From: Silurus meridionalis
Lineage: Eukaryota; Chordata; Actinopteri; Siluriformes; Siluridae
Assembly: GCF_014805685.1 (NCBI RefSeq)
Contig: NC_060892.1
Span: forward strand, 4,491,490 to 4,555,489
Length of the DNA: 64,000 bases
Direction: 5' to 3'
Shown here: in pieces, positions 23,719 through 35,102 of the stretch
How positions within the stretch are numbered: the stretch's first letter is position 1
Layout: the number at the start of each line of letters is the position of its first letter
The notes under the pieces: model-generated
Seen by the model: the letters and a program-made list of their open reading frames with translations, nothing else
What the model was told of the DNA's origin: nothing
The model's database searches: none
Translations under genes and position numbers: made by a program

Positions 23719-25689
23719 AGAGACGTTCCCTTTGAGGAACTTGAGCTGCATCTAGGTTATAGAACCGCACAAAGGTCAGCGGGGTGGACCAACCCGCAGC
23801 GTTATATATTTTTTTGGAGGGCACTTCAGAGGACCAAGACTTTGAGGCAGCCACACTTCGGGTGGAGTGAGCTCTGAACCCCAAAGGGAGCAGGGAGACC
23901 AGAGGACTCATAAGATGATGTGATAGCATCAACAATATAGCATGTGATGCTGAAGTTTCTTGTGATCGAAAGCGTAAAACTGGATATCTACAGAAGACTC
24001 CATGCACCATACGCTGATGAGACACTCAACCGCAGCAAGACATTTGAATGGACAGTGACGATCTCAGTCATGGTGGTTCCCTGGTGATGAAGTGAAGCAG
24101 GCTGTAGTAGGACGGTTTAGGAGTACTGACAAATCTTTGTATAAATGTAGCAGGGGAGTATGTCAAAAAATAAATGCAGTTTAAGCTTCTTGGAATTTGT
24201 TCTTTTATATTATAAACTCAAAAGTCCCGTATATAATATTTGGTACATATCTACATGTTTTATATGGTTATATGGTATTTATGGTGTTGTATGGTATGTA
24301 ACATTGCTGCTCTTGTGCTCCAAATAAAACAGCACAGGAAATTGCTGAAAAAATTGATTGACAGAAAAAGCGGTTATTGACATCATGCACTGCTTGCTTG
24401 ATCTACTGTTAAAATGTAGTGACCAGGTCTTGTCCCTTGGCTCTCCTGCAGCATGCCTCATAGGAACTGCTAAAGTAAAACAAACTTCAGTTGGCAAAAA
24501 TAAACTAAAGAGCGTCTTGTTTGTCTTTCTGCCAGAAGATGGAGAGGTTCTCTAAGCGATGTGCACTGTATCTATGTTCCTACAGTCCTACAAACCTAAT
24601 TCACTAAGGTCACTAATATGATTTATAGAAAACAACAACCGCGATACATTTAGGCTGTGCTTGCCTCATTTGAGATATTGTTTTCTTTCTCGCTTTTGAG
24701 TTGTGTCGAGAACAACTAGAGTTTTTCCATAAACTATTCAAGTAAACCCAGTTAGTGAGGTGAGCTGTATTCATTTCTTCAGAAGCAGGAACTTGGCCTC
24801 ATAGACCTATTCATGAGAGAATCTCAAATCTAGCAACGTTTCCAAGCGCTTCCAGGAACTCCACTACAAGCATTCATTTTTCAGTCACTGCCGATAAAGG
24901 ATCTCTGATGGGAGCCACTTAATGCACAGGCTGTCAGACAACCTCTGCACATCTCTCTTCATCACCTCAGAGTTTGTTTGCTCAAGCCATCTCATCTCAT
25001 CTCATTTTATCTCAGGGCAGCTTGCTGGAGAATGACATAGCCTGGCCAACTGTTTCTGGTTTCCAGTCAGCTTGAGATTCAGTCTTCTGCTTCTATAACA
25101 CCTCTGTTGTTCCTCTTCCTTACGCCTGCACCTCCTTAGTCTGTGCTAGTGCTGTATATATTTGCATTACTTTCACATGTTTGCCTGACACATTTTATCC
25201 GAAGCGACTTAAGCCTAGCACACACGATTTTCACCTAGTTTTCTCGTTCAGGCTAAAAAAAAAACCCGGCCTCAGCTTTCTAAGAGTTTGTTGCACACTT
25301 TTGTAGCCACTGTTTGTCTAGTGGTTGAGTAACAGGATTTTTCTCAATATGCGAGGCCAGCGAGTCTCTTATTTTATTAACATGTTTCATAGTCATGTGG
25401 GTGTGTGGATGCCCCTCTATGACTAGTCACATAAACAGTGCTGAGAGAACCTCAGTGAGTCTGATAGGAAAACAAATTTACGTGTTTTACGTGTTAAATA
25501 GACGCACAGAATTAATACTGGCCCAAATGCTCGTTAGCAAAACTCACGTGAGTCTTGTTAACACCCTGTATAATTGTCCTTCTCACTTGACGTCTCAATC
25601 TCCAACCAATTCTTTCTCCACAATTTTCATTTTAATTAAAAAATTGTTATTGTATTTAAAAAAAAAAACAGTTTCAAAGGCACATCAAG

Positions 25690-26157
25690 ACTGTGTGCAC
25701 CACTCTATCGAATACTCGAATACTCGATTCAACAGCCTAAAGATCCCTAAAGTTACTGAGCAACTCAAAAATTTTAAGGATGGATTTGGACTGTAATTAA
25801 TATCAACAAGTCTACTGCAATGACTCAGGACCACAGATTGCATGAATATTTTTGCATCTAAACGCCCATCAGTGAACACCTCAACAATGATTGAAATGTA
25901 ATGAATGGACATCCGGTGCCCCCCAGATGGGTCTGGTTCCTCTCAAGGTTTCTTCCTCATGCCTATTTAGGGGGATTTTTCCTTGCAAAAGCCGCCACTG
26001 GCTCGCTCATTAGGAATAGGCGTACAATTATAAGGAACAAACTTATAAGCACTAAATGTATACCCTCTATTCTAACACTTTATAACTGCTTTATCTCTGT
26101 AAATCTGCTTCGAGACAACGTTCATTGTTAAAAACCAAAAAAAAAGAATGGAATTCA
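25690..26157 (+). mobile_element. Dispersed teleost repeat copy 1 (CTCTCAAGGTTTCTTCCTCA family)
   Basis: Contains GGTTCCTCTCAAGGTTTCTT then CCTCATGCC, a CTTGCAAAAGCC block, TAAATCTGC, and ends GAGACAACGTTCATTGTTAA. Three other copies lie at 28180, 29530 (minus) and 41630 (minus). Confidence 0.6.
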
Positions 26158-26204
26158 ATTGACATTTTCGGCTGATGCTCATATCTTACAGTTATACAGC
26201 TTAA

Positions 26205-26290
26205 GGGCCCTGCAGTGGCAGCTTGGTTGTGGTGGGATTTGAACCCATGACCTTCCGATCTGAAGTCGAACATTAGACAACTTCCCGCTT
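26205..26290 (-). mobile_element. tRNA-derived SINE head fragment
   Basis: TTAAGGGCCCTGCAGTGGCA, GGGATTTGAACCCATGACCT, ending in a decayed head. Only the 5' half is present. Confidence 0.65.
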
Positions 26291-27334
26291 AAAAACTGAT
26301 CGCAAGTGTGATCAGTTTGTTGATTTTAAAATGTATGTAGTGTGCACTCGGCTTTACAACTGAGACAAGATGCAACCAAGCAGAGCATCTGGAGTTCAAG
26401 AGTCTTACTTACGGATAATATTTAGGCTGTACTGTGTTTGAACCAAAAGAGTAGCCTAAAACCTTAATCACTGTGCCACCGCTTTACTCCCTCCCCACTC
26501 CACTTACTCTTTTACCCCGGCCGTTGTGCTTCGCACCACCTTTTCAACCACTGTTAAGTCTCTACTAAAGCTGTGTGGCAAAAACAGCTGGGCTTGGTCA
26601 TGAGTGAGACAAGGCATGTGCAAACATCGTCACATGTCATGGCTTAATTGTGTAGCGCCTGAAAGATCCCAGCTCCTTGAATGATTGTTGCTCGATCACA
26701 CCCCACTAGGGGTGTGCTGGCAGATACTGAGGCATCTGTTTAGTGTCACCAGAACATCCACACACAACCTGCTGATTTGTATTCCAGCAGAATAATGTCT
26801 GCATCCTGCAGTTCAGCAGCAGCCATTTTTGGCAGTGCCAGACATTCAGGCGGGACTGTTTTTCATGACTGCGTTGGTTAATTCTACGTGGCTATGGCGT
26901 CAATCAGAAAATACCCTGTATAGCAATAATTTGGATGACTGAAAAAACTTCTTAGAGCACATCTCCAAACCCCTCCGGGAGTTATGATATACTGCTCCCA
27001 GCAATGTCTTATGTACTGCATTCCAAAGTCCTTGGTCAACTTTTGCACTCAAAACTCTTTCAGAATCATAAATTGGGTTGGAAACAGTTTGCTTATTTTT
27101 TTTATTTCTTTTTAATTGCTTTGGGGACTTCTTTGTGAAGGTTTGTTTCAAACAGAACATCGAGGCATTGTGCCATCCTTAAATACTCGCACTAATCCTT
27201 TCCTCATGTTCAGGTGGATAGTTTTCCTGGTGTCGCGGCCCTGTGTTAATGCGTGCTGACCACTATACAACAGGATCGACTTCCAGATGATAGACTTCTT
27301 ATACCTCCATATGTAGACCTTCTTACTTTGTCAT

Positions 27335-27338
<4 letters not shown>

Positions 27339-27379
<41 letters not shown>
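27339..27379. repeat. (TC)n microsatellite
   Basis: About 20 TC units. Confidence 0.97.
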
Positions 27380-27382
<3 letters not shown>

Positions 27383-27552
27383 GTCTCCTTGATCCATCCC
27401 TGACTGTACACTATAAAAGTAACAGGATGGGCACAGGATATACTAGTGTTTATCAAAGGCTTAAGTTTTTTTTATTACTGTGGTTTACCTTATTAATATT
27501 CATAATAATACAAGGCAATACAAAAAACAAACAGACAAACTACTATAGATCT

Positions 27553-27620
27553 TCTGTTTCTTTTGGCTGCTCCTGTTAGGAGTCACCACAGCACTATCCC
27601 GTCCTCTACAGCTGCCTTCT
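27553..27620 (-). mobile_element. LINE 3' tail fragment, minus orientation
   Basis: TTCTTTTGGCTGCTCCTGTT followed by AGGAGTCACCACAGC. This is the reverse complement of the GCTGTGGCGACCCCTAATGG-type tail seen at 38520. Confidence 0.6.
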
Positions 27621-27964
27621 TCAAACCAAATACAAACAACTTTATATCAGGCATTAAATGTGGCTTAATCTGGATATAATCTGAATTTTAGAGCACAGTT
27701 TTAAAGGTTCATAAATCCATGTAATTTGGGTTGGGTTGTTTTCCCTTTTAAATGAAAAAAGGAGAAATTATTTTAAATAGAGGCACTAACAATAATCCTC
27801 AACTCAGTCTTGATACCAGCTAACCAGCTATTTGCTTATATATCTATAATGATCTCAAATCTTGAGCTAATTATTTATTTATTTATTTATTTATTGCTCA
27901 GGAACGCTTGGCTCCACAACTCCAACTGACTATATAAGACTATAGAAATGACATTAATTATAAT

Positions 27965-28140
27965 ACATTTACCTTAATGGCATTTGGGAAATGCCTTTAT
28001 CCAGATCGACTAACAATTGAGCAGTAGAGGTTTGAGGGCCTTGTTCAAGGGCCCAACAGTGGCAGCTGTGCTGGCAGGTGCTGGGATTTGAACTTATGAC
28101 TTTCCAATCCAAAGTCTACTGCCTTAACCACTGAGCTTAA
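27965..28140 (-). mobile_element. tRNA-derived SINE, tail type A
   Basis: Tail complement GGAAATGCCTTTATCCAGAT, body complement GGGCCTTGTTCAAGGGCCCA, box-B-like complement GGGATTTGAACTTATGAC, and head complement CTTAACCACTGAGCTTA. Nearly full length. Confidence 0.8.
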
Positions 28141-28179
28141 TCACATACTTTATTGCTCATTATATGGATGGATGAGTTC

Positions 28180-28385
28180 TGAGTCTGGTTCCTCTCAAGG
28201 TTTCTTCCTCATACCATCTAAGGGATTTTTTCCTTGCCACATTCACAGCAAGTTTCCTCATCAGGGATAAACACACATTTAAATATAAGTGAATTTTGTT
28301 CTATAATATTAGCATTTCTGTAAAGGTGCATCGAGACCATTGTGACAAGCACTATACAAATAGAACTGCATTGAATTGAATTATA
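28180..28385 (+). mobile_element. Dispersed teleost repeat copy 2
   Basis: GGTTCCTCTCAAGGTTTCTT then CCTCATACCATCTAAGG, TTTTCCTTGCCACATTC, and AAGCACTATACAAATAGAAC at the end, followed by TTGAATTGAATT. Confidence 0.65.
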
Positions 28386-29529
28386 CAGATTTGGCTTGTT
28401 CAGTAATTACCTCAAAAAGAAGCTAAAATACAAGCCGAAAGGGGAAAAAAAAGGAGCTTTCAAACAAAAGGAGCTTATATTATGTCTGGATACTGCCTTG
28501 TTTTGCTACTGACTCTGTAATAGACTGATATACCGTAGGCCTGAGTAACAACAGTGAGCTGCAGGATGAACCGATTAGCACCGCGTTTCCCATAATCACA
28601 GTGCAGACGAGGAGACACAGATCCAGCGGTGAGAGCTTCCAAAGCAATTGAATTAAAGGCTTTGCACCTGTTTCTTTGCATAATGCTAGTCGCAGGCAAC
28701 TATTAAAAACAATTGCCCATAATGACATCACCCATGATTTGCACTGGGGAAGGGCAGCTAATGCCGCAGGGAGCAGCACTCTGCTGGATTGCATGAACAC
28801 ACAACCAGCTGTTGGACAAAGTGGCCAGTGCACTCAGCCCCCGTCCTCTCGGAGTGCTCATCACAACAACGCCATTATCACTGCAGCTTAACAGCTTTCA
28901 TGCCAGGCCGGAGCTGACCGCCTGAGCTACCCAGATATCAACCCCCCATGAACCCACCACTGTTAAATGCATTTCATTTTGAATTTTAGGTGATGGCGTG
29001 ACCCATAAGTCCTCCAAAACAGCAAAAAAAAAACAAAGCAGTCAACCAGCAGTGGCACCACCTGATTGCTGAGAGAACAGCTTTCAGACAGCCTTCTGGG
29101 GGCTCATTCACGCTCTGTGTATCGTGAAAGGGATATTTTTAAGCTAATGGTTGGCCATTTGAAAACCCACCAATTATGGCTCCTGTGTGTAAGGTTATCA
29201 GTAGGGTGACACATCAGCGCTGGGGGCTAACAAAAGCTGGATGTGAATGGCAATGTCAGGTGCTAGAAGCTGCCAGGTGCTTACGATTAGCTGCTGGTGC
29301 ATAATGGTAAATACAAAGACATCCGGTGTGATTCCAACTTTGTGGCACCAGTTTAGGAAAGTCTCCCAAACCTCTAAACCGTATCATGTATCCGTGATCA
29401 TTATTGCAAACTGTTATTTGCCTTGGCTGTGTCTACATGATTTTGAGCGACTGTCATAAATATTAAACATGAATTAAAACCACTATGAAGCTATCAGTAT
29501 ATCCACATTATATATAACATTTTATTTTT

Positions 29530-29765
29530 CAATGAAGTAATTTTTATAGCACTTTTAACAACGGACATTTTCTCAAAGCAGCTAAAACAGATAAAGCGGT
29601 AATAAAAGAACGTATAAGTTTGTCCCTAATGAGCGAGCCAGTGGTGACTCCATGAGATGGTATGAAGAAGAAACCTCGAGAGGAACCAGACTCAGAAAAG
29701 GGAACCTCATCCTCATCTGGGTGCCAACGAATGTCCATTTATTACAGTTCATCATTATATGTACA
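29530..29765 (-). mobile_element. Dispersed teleost repeat copy 3
   Basis: The + strand shows ATAGCACTTTTAACAACGGA at the left and GAAACCTCGAGAGGAACCAG in the middle, the complement of copies 1 and 2, then CGAATGTCCATTTATTAC. Confidence 0.65.
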
Positions 29766-29839
29766 TTATCTTTAAGAATCAATGCTGTTATCTTCAATCG
29801 GCTCCAAGGATCAGTTTTGTTACAAGTTCTATAACAGTA

Positions 29840-29950
29840 GGCCTTGTTGGGCCCTTGAGCAAGGCCCTTAACTCTCAGCTGCTCAGTTGTATAAATGAAA
29901 TATCTGTAAGTCACTCTGGATTAGGGTGTCTGCCAAATAAATAAATGTAA
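29840..29950 (+). mobile_element. tRNA-derived SINE 3' half, tail type A
   Basis: GGGCCCTTGAGCAAGGCCCT, CAGCTGCTCAGTTGTATAAA, and CACTCTGGATTAGGGTGTCT. The head is missing (5' truncated). Confidence 0.75.
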
Positions 29951-31500
29951 CACTCTAGGCTCATGTACTCACCTTTATCTTTTTCCTTCTCTGGGTCTGT
30001 TTAATTAAACTCAAAGCCAATTATTCCCAGTGTGTTTAAGGCTTAATCCGTGTGGCCAGGAGCTATCCTACACTACACTGAACTGCCCTCAAACCATGAC
30101 TTTAGTGCAGTCTTTTACCCCTAAAACTCTGTGAGAATCTCTCAGAAATTGGTACATTTCAGTTCAGAGTAAAATGGCATGAAAGCAAGTATCTGTGCCA
30201 TTTCGCAGAGAGACTTACCACTAGACTGGGAAATAAATAGAGTGACAGGAGCGGCTATGATGAGAATAAGAAGTGGAGTCTAGTGTGTCATCGTGGTTTC
30301 AGGTCTTTCCCTTAAGGGATTCAGTGCACAAAGAAGGGCCGTGTCAGCATGGGTTAATAATCACTGGCTAAAGTTTGCCCATAAAGCCTAACCCAGGATG
30401 AAACTATTCTCACTCTCTGAAGCTTGTGATGAAATATTTATCTGAAAGAAATACAACTGTCCAGAGAAAAAAAGGTTTCTTTGTTATGCGCATTTCCAAA
30501 CAACTTTTATTGAGGAGTCCAAGGCTTCAACTCTGTAGCAGCTTTATCGCTTGTGACCAGGGTCTTGCAGCACAGATGTTTTCATATGTTCTACTTTGGC
30601 TGTTATGCCATGTGGGGTTAAACACACTGACCCCCGAGGTCTATCTGAGCCACTCGGTGCCTTCAGGGTATCCACAGGGACTCTGACTGGCATATTGTAT
30701 GTTTCCATCAGGCCATGACTTTTGTCTTTGCCCTGGGGCATATGGGTCACAAAAATAAGAGGATTTTCTGGAGCTTTATCTTTGTTTTTCTTCATTTATT
30801 GCATTAAGGAGGAGAAGGCAGATTTTCGATTATTAATTGCAGCTTATTGTCGGATCTTCGTTGCACTGCAGATTTTTGCGGGTCCTTTCATAGATTGAGC
30901 ATGACTGATGTGCACCTTTTGTCCGTGGATAGGCTTAGTTTGTATTCCAAGTATCACTTCTAGCTTAGATGTCATCTGTAGTCTCTGGGTGTGCTGCAGA
31001 GATCTTATACCCCTTGTATGGAATAGTAGCAGAGTTCAAGATGATCCTAATAAGGAATTATAAAGATTATTGCTCTGATCTTAAAACCTATCATATTGGC
31101 AGAGGAAGCCATTGCAGTTTCATGTTGTCACACGTCTGGGGGAGCAAAAGAGCAAAACTGAATATGACATCTATTTTGAAGAGACAGCTGTCAGGCTGTC
31201 AGTCAGATTGGTGCTAATTACAGGATGGTTGTGAGCTCATGTATGTGTAAGAGGGCAAAAAGCCTTTTCCTCTGGGATAGAATATGTAGGCGAAAAGATG
31301 GTGATTGACTTGATTCACAATTTTTTTGGTTTGGTTTGGAGCTGTTATTTGATATTGGAGAGATCTGGATGATTGGTGAAAATCTGGGATAAAATGGGTG
31401 GAAAACTCAGAAAAACAAAGTTATGACAGACTTCTCATTATCCATATGTAAAATTTTGCAACAGTCTGCAATATCATCTTGACTCTTTTCACTCCTATAG

Positions 31501-31689
31501 AGGACCTGCTGCCTCCAGGCTTCCCCAACATCGACATGGGTCCCCAGCTGAAGGTGGTAGAACGCACCCGCACAGCCAACATGCTCTGTGCTGCAAGCGG
31601 CAACCCAGACCCCGAGATCACCTGGTTCAAAGACTTCCTTCCGATTGATCCCAGTACGAGCAATGGGCGGATCAAACAACTCAGATCAG
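31501..31689 (+). CDS. ptprs: Exon: PTPRS-like, Ig2 first part
   Basis: A phase 1 to phase 1 exon of 189 bases. It encodes [16 protein letters not shown], then [19 protein letters not shown] with the first Ig2 cysteine, then [18 protein letters not shown] and ends IKQLRS plus one base. The GPQLKVVE and [14 protein letters not shown] wording is diagnostic of LAR-family Ig2. The donor is GTAAGT. The exon ends exactly at the point where family members insert the meA micro-exon peptide, and two micro-exons do follow. Confidence 0.96.
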
Positions 31690-32204
31690 GTAAGTCAGTC
31701 ACGTTCCACGTCTCCTGCAGGCTTTCTCAAACATGCTTACTTTTGCACCTTGACTTTTGTTGCAGGATGAATTGAAACCTCCTCGCAAACTTTACAAAGC
31801 TGATACCCAGAGGCTGTTTTTGAACTGTGAAAGAGGAACAGATTTAGCAGTACACTACAAGCAATGTCGGTTTCTGTTGAGTGATTCAGAAACAGTCGGA
31901 GTATATATTTAGGCTCAGTTAGGAGGTGTTTATCATTGTATTCAAGTGAAGTGTTGTTTGGAGGAGATGCAAATATACCTAATCGTTGTATGTGACTCTG
32001 TGCATGGCTTCTCCAATTTTACTTACACTTTTACACTTTTACTTTTTTCAAAAAGTTATTTCTTAACCCCATGTCCTGTGTTCTTTATTTATTCATGTAT
32101 GTTTCTCATTTTATAGCATATATAAGAATATACATTGTATACAAATATATTTATCTTTGGTTCAATCTGTAAAATTACATAGAAGTGTCCCACTTAAAGG
32201 AATT

Positions 32205-32690
32205 AGTATTGGTTGTGGGTTTCTAAACAGAAGTATGTGGGTTCAAGCCCTGGTATGTTTTATTTTATTTTAGAATACTTTATTGATCCCAAAGGGAAAC
32301 TGTAATTTTTTTTGCATATCTCAGCAATGTTAGAATCTGGGGTCAGAATGCTTGTTACAGCATTCCTGGAGCAAAAAGGGTTAAGGACCGTGCTTAAGGT
32401 CCAAAGATTAGCAAATTTGGAATACCATTGCTCAAACCCCAGACCTTTAAATAAATAAACCAGAGCCTTAACCACAGAGCTACCACCTCCCCGAAGCTAA
32501 GCTATCGCCAAGCTGCCACTCTTAGGGCCCTCGAGCAAGGCCCTTAACCCTCTGTGCCCCAGGGGTGCCGTATCATGGCAGACCCTGTGCCCTGACCCCA
32601 GCTATCTAACCCTTACATTTTTGGGATATGCAAATAAAGAATTTCACTGTACTTTAATGTACATGTAACAAATATAATGCATCTTTACCC
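32205..32690 (+). mobile_element. tRNA-derived SINE, tail type B, interrupted by a second SINE
   Basis: The head-side segment at 32205-32262 (GGGTTCAAGCCCTGG) and the body/tail segment at 32498-32690 (CAAGGCCCTTAACCCTCTGT, GGATATGCAAATAAAGAATT, AATGTACATGTAAC) fit as one + element separated by the minus-strand element below. Confidence 0.65.
32265..32495 (-). mobile_element. tRNA-derived SINE, tail type C, nested
   Basis: On the minus strand it runs from GGGGAGGTGGTAGCTCTGTG through body TTAACCCTTTTTGCTCCAG to TTTCCCTTTGGGATCAATAA then AGTATTCT. Complete from head to tail and inserted between the two halves of the + strand SINE. Confidence 0.75.
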
Positions 32691-33344
32691 TTTCCATTTT
32701 GTAACTAGACACATTAAGTCTCTTACCAGTCTTACTAATTACTACTAAGAGTCCAAATGACATGAACATCATCTAATCTCAGAAATCTGAACCAATAACC
32801 AGGCGCTGAACACTAGCTGTGTAACGGAAATACACTTTATTATAAAAATGAAAACTTTTTGTTAGTAGAAGTTCTGTCATTCACATTACAAGGTTCGTTT
32901 TTTGCACCAAATTCCAGTTTCTTCTTGAATTTCTTCTTTTTTTTTGTCTGCACTATTAAAAAAAATCAGATCTGTGTCAATGGTTTGCGTCTTTTCTCCT
33001 AGTTATATGAACGCAGCTTCTGATCTGAATAGAACATGCAGGAATACAGAAATACTAAATACAGAAGCTGCCCACATGCTGAGTCGCTATAGTTTCTGAT
33101 TCACAGTGCAGCCTGCCTTTGCTGGAAGTATCACCTACTTGAATAATCACTTCTGAGCAATAGCACCAACATGCACATCCTTTTTACTTCTCCTGTCGAA
33201 GCCAGAACGTAGGCAGAAGCTCTCGGGATGAAAGCTGTATTGGTCATTAGATTACCAGCCTCTGAATTTTTATGTTCTTTGATGCTGCATTAAATATATA
33301 GGTGGCATCCTTTATCTCACATACATGACCATTAATAACAGATA

Positions 33345-33810
33345 CACTATTGGACAAAAGTATTGGGACACCTGACTTTTCCAGTTATTCCTCCCCAAAT
33401 TGTAAAGTTGGATGCATACAATTTTATTAGATGTTTTTGGATGTTGTAGCATCAAATTTTTCTTTCACCCAAACCTGTTTCCACATGACACTGCCCCTGT
33501 GCACAAAGCCAGATCTTTGAAAGTATGCTTTACATGGATTGAAAGATCTTGAGTAGCCTGCTAAGTCTGCTACCTCTGATCTCAAGTAAACTAGAACAAA
33601 GTGCACCCCAGGTCTCCTCACCCTATATCAGACCTGGCTTTACTAACTGACTGAATGAGCACGTCATCACAACCCCACTCCAAAATCAAGTGAAACGTCT
33701 CCCCAGAAGACTGGTGGATATTATAACAGGAAATAAATGTGGATTTTGATGTTCAAAAAGCACATATGAATTGTGTGTTTAGGTGTCCACAAACTTTTGT
33801 CCATATAATT
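33345..33810 (+). mobile_element. Tc1/mariner-like MITE (TA target)
   Basis: Starts CACTATTGGACAAAAGTATT after TA and ends GTGTCCACAAACTTTTGTCC then ATATAATT. The ends are imperfect inverted repeats. Length 466 bases, no transposase frame. Confidence 0.7.
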
Positions 33811-35093
33811 AATCTTAAGAAGAAAATTGCTTACATCAGTCATGGGTCAAACACCTAATCGTTAAACATTAATGCTGTGTTTTCAATTTGTGTGCAATTG
33901 AGCAGCTTGAAAGCTATTTGCCCCAGGTATTAACCTAGCTCCCCCCTGCAGCTCTGTGAATTCCCCACCCATGTGTGCAACCTCTGTCTTCACCTGTGTG
34001 CGGATTTGTTTACAGGTCTGCTGTGTTGTTTTGTCTCAAACAGTCTTGTTGTTATATGTTCAGTGTTGTTTGTTATGTCTGGCTCGGTGGAAACTTGTGA
34101 TCTGATGCACTCTCTTTTCTCTACTCGCTTTTCTACTACATAAACTAAACTTTTCTAACCAAAGTCTAAACACCACAATTGAAATGTTATTAATCTTGGT
34201 ATAGTCTACATGAAAAACTCATGAACTATGTTAATTATTTCCTCTAATATCATCAGCAGTCATTAAATGATTTATACAACTTTTTAAAACCATGCGTTTC
34301 TGAAACAGCTGACTTTAATTGCTTTCTTGCTGCGAGAGTTGCTTTCATAAGTGCGTTTGTTTTAGATTTCAATTCATTTGCTTAAATGCAATGAACCAAA
34401 GACAGTCTTCTGGAAAGCATCAAACTTTTTTAGAGATATGTCTGCTATGTTCGAAAGTCCTACGAGGCCACGTGCTATATATTTTTTTTCTTTTTTGTTT
34501 TCTCGTAATCGCAACACAATTTTCTTGTGATGTCAACATAGCAAACATTCTAGATTTTACATTCTAGCATGTTCTAGAGGCAGCAACATTGCAGCAACAA
34601 ACCTCAGGTTAATCTTGAATCTTAACAATTGGCGTATGTTATCTTCTTCCATTTTTGTCAGGTTCTCCTCTGGAACACCCCACTTTGTCAATGCAGAGAT
34701 AAAGTCCATATTTGCTGTGGGAAATTAGTAACTTTGATAAAGATTTCAGATGCCAACACGTACTCCGTGATGCACACAAAAAAAAAACATTCACAAGGTA
34801 TGAGAAATTCTCAGAATACAATTGTGTCATGCAAAAACGGGTTTTTACGTTGCGATCTGGAGAAAACTAGAAAGAAAGAAATATTATAATACATGGCCTC
34901 TTTAAACTTCCGTATCTACGCCACAGAAAAATCTGAAAATACACAAACTTTAAAACTGTCCAACAAGAGCAAGACCAGGCTGTCCCTGACTCGAACACAC
35001 CTCCTGAATTCAGGCTGTGCAACACCAACCCCTAAAATCTACTCTTCTATGTTTCCTTTCCCTGTTTCTTTTCTATTCTTTGTCATTTTACAG

Positions 35094-35102
35094 AAGCTTT
35101 TG
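35094..35102 (+). CDS. ptprs: Micro-exon meA3 (9 bases, encodes E-A-F insertion in Ig2)
   Basis: The sequence AAGCTTTTG lies between a strong acceptor (pyrimidine-rich stretch 35041-35090, then TTTTACAG) and a consensus donor GTAAGTGT. Joined to the phase 1 base from the Ig2 exon it reads Glu-Ala-Phe and returns to phase 1, so it can be skipped without a frameshift. Family members carry a three-residue meA3 at exactly this position; from memory human PTPRS reads E-T-F and PTPRD reads E-S-I. The PTPRS-like E-x-F supports both exon and paralog. In the family, meA inclusion reshapes an Ig2 loop and alters binding to synaptic ligands. No transcript evidence is available here. Confidence 0.85.

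Larger units (their letters stand above)
15050..31500 (+). other. ptprs: Large intron between Ig1 and Ig2 (16.5 kb)
   Basis: Runs from GTAACT to CCTATAG. It contains a hAT-like element (19001-19693), an hAT-like fragment near 22986, SINEs at 17673, 26205, 27965 and 29840, a foldback element at 23471, three copies of a dispersed teleost repeat (25690, 28180, 29530), a LINE tail at 27553, and (AT)n and (TC)n tracts. Non-repetitive stretches such as 15400-17150, 20220-20900, 22280-22650 and 28480-29450 have no coding signal and may hold regulatory elements. No further exon was recognised. Confidence 0.85.
31690..35093 (+). other. ptprs: Intron between Ig2 exon and micro-exon meA3 (3.4 kb)
   Basis: Contains a nested pair of SINEs (32205-32690) and a Tc1/mariner-like MITE (33345-33810). 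The stretches 31700-32200 and 33815-35040 are AT-rich with no recognised feature. It ends in a long pyrimidine tract and TTTTACAG. Confidence 0.85.
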
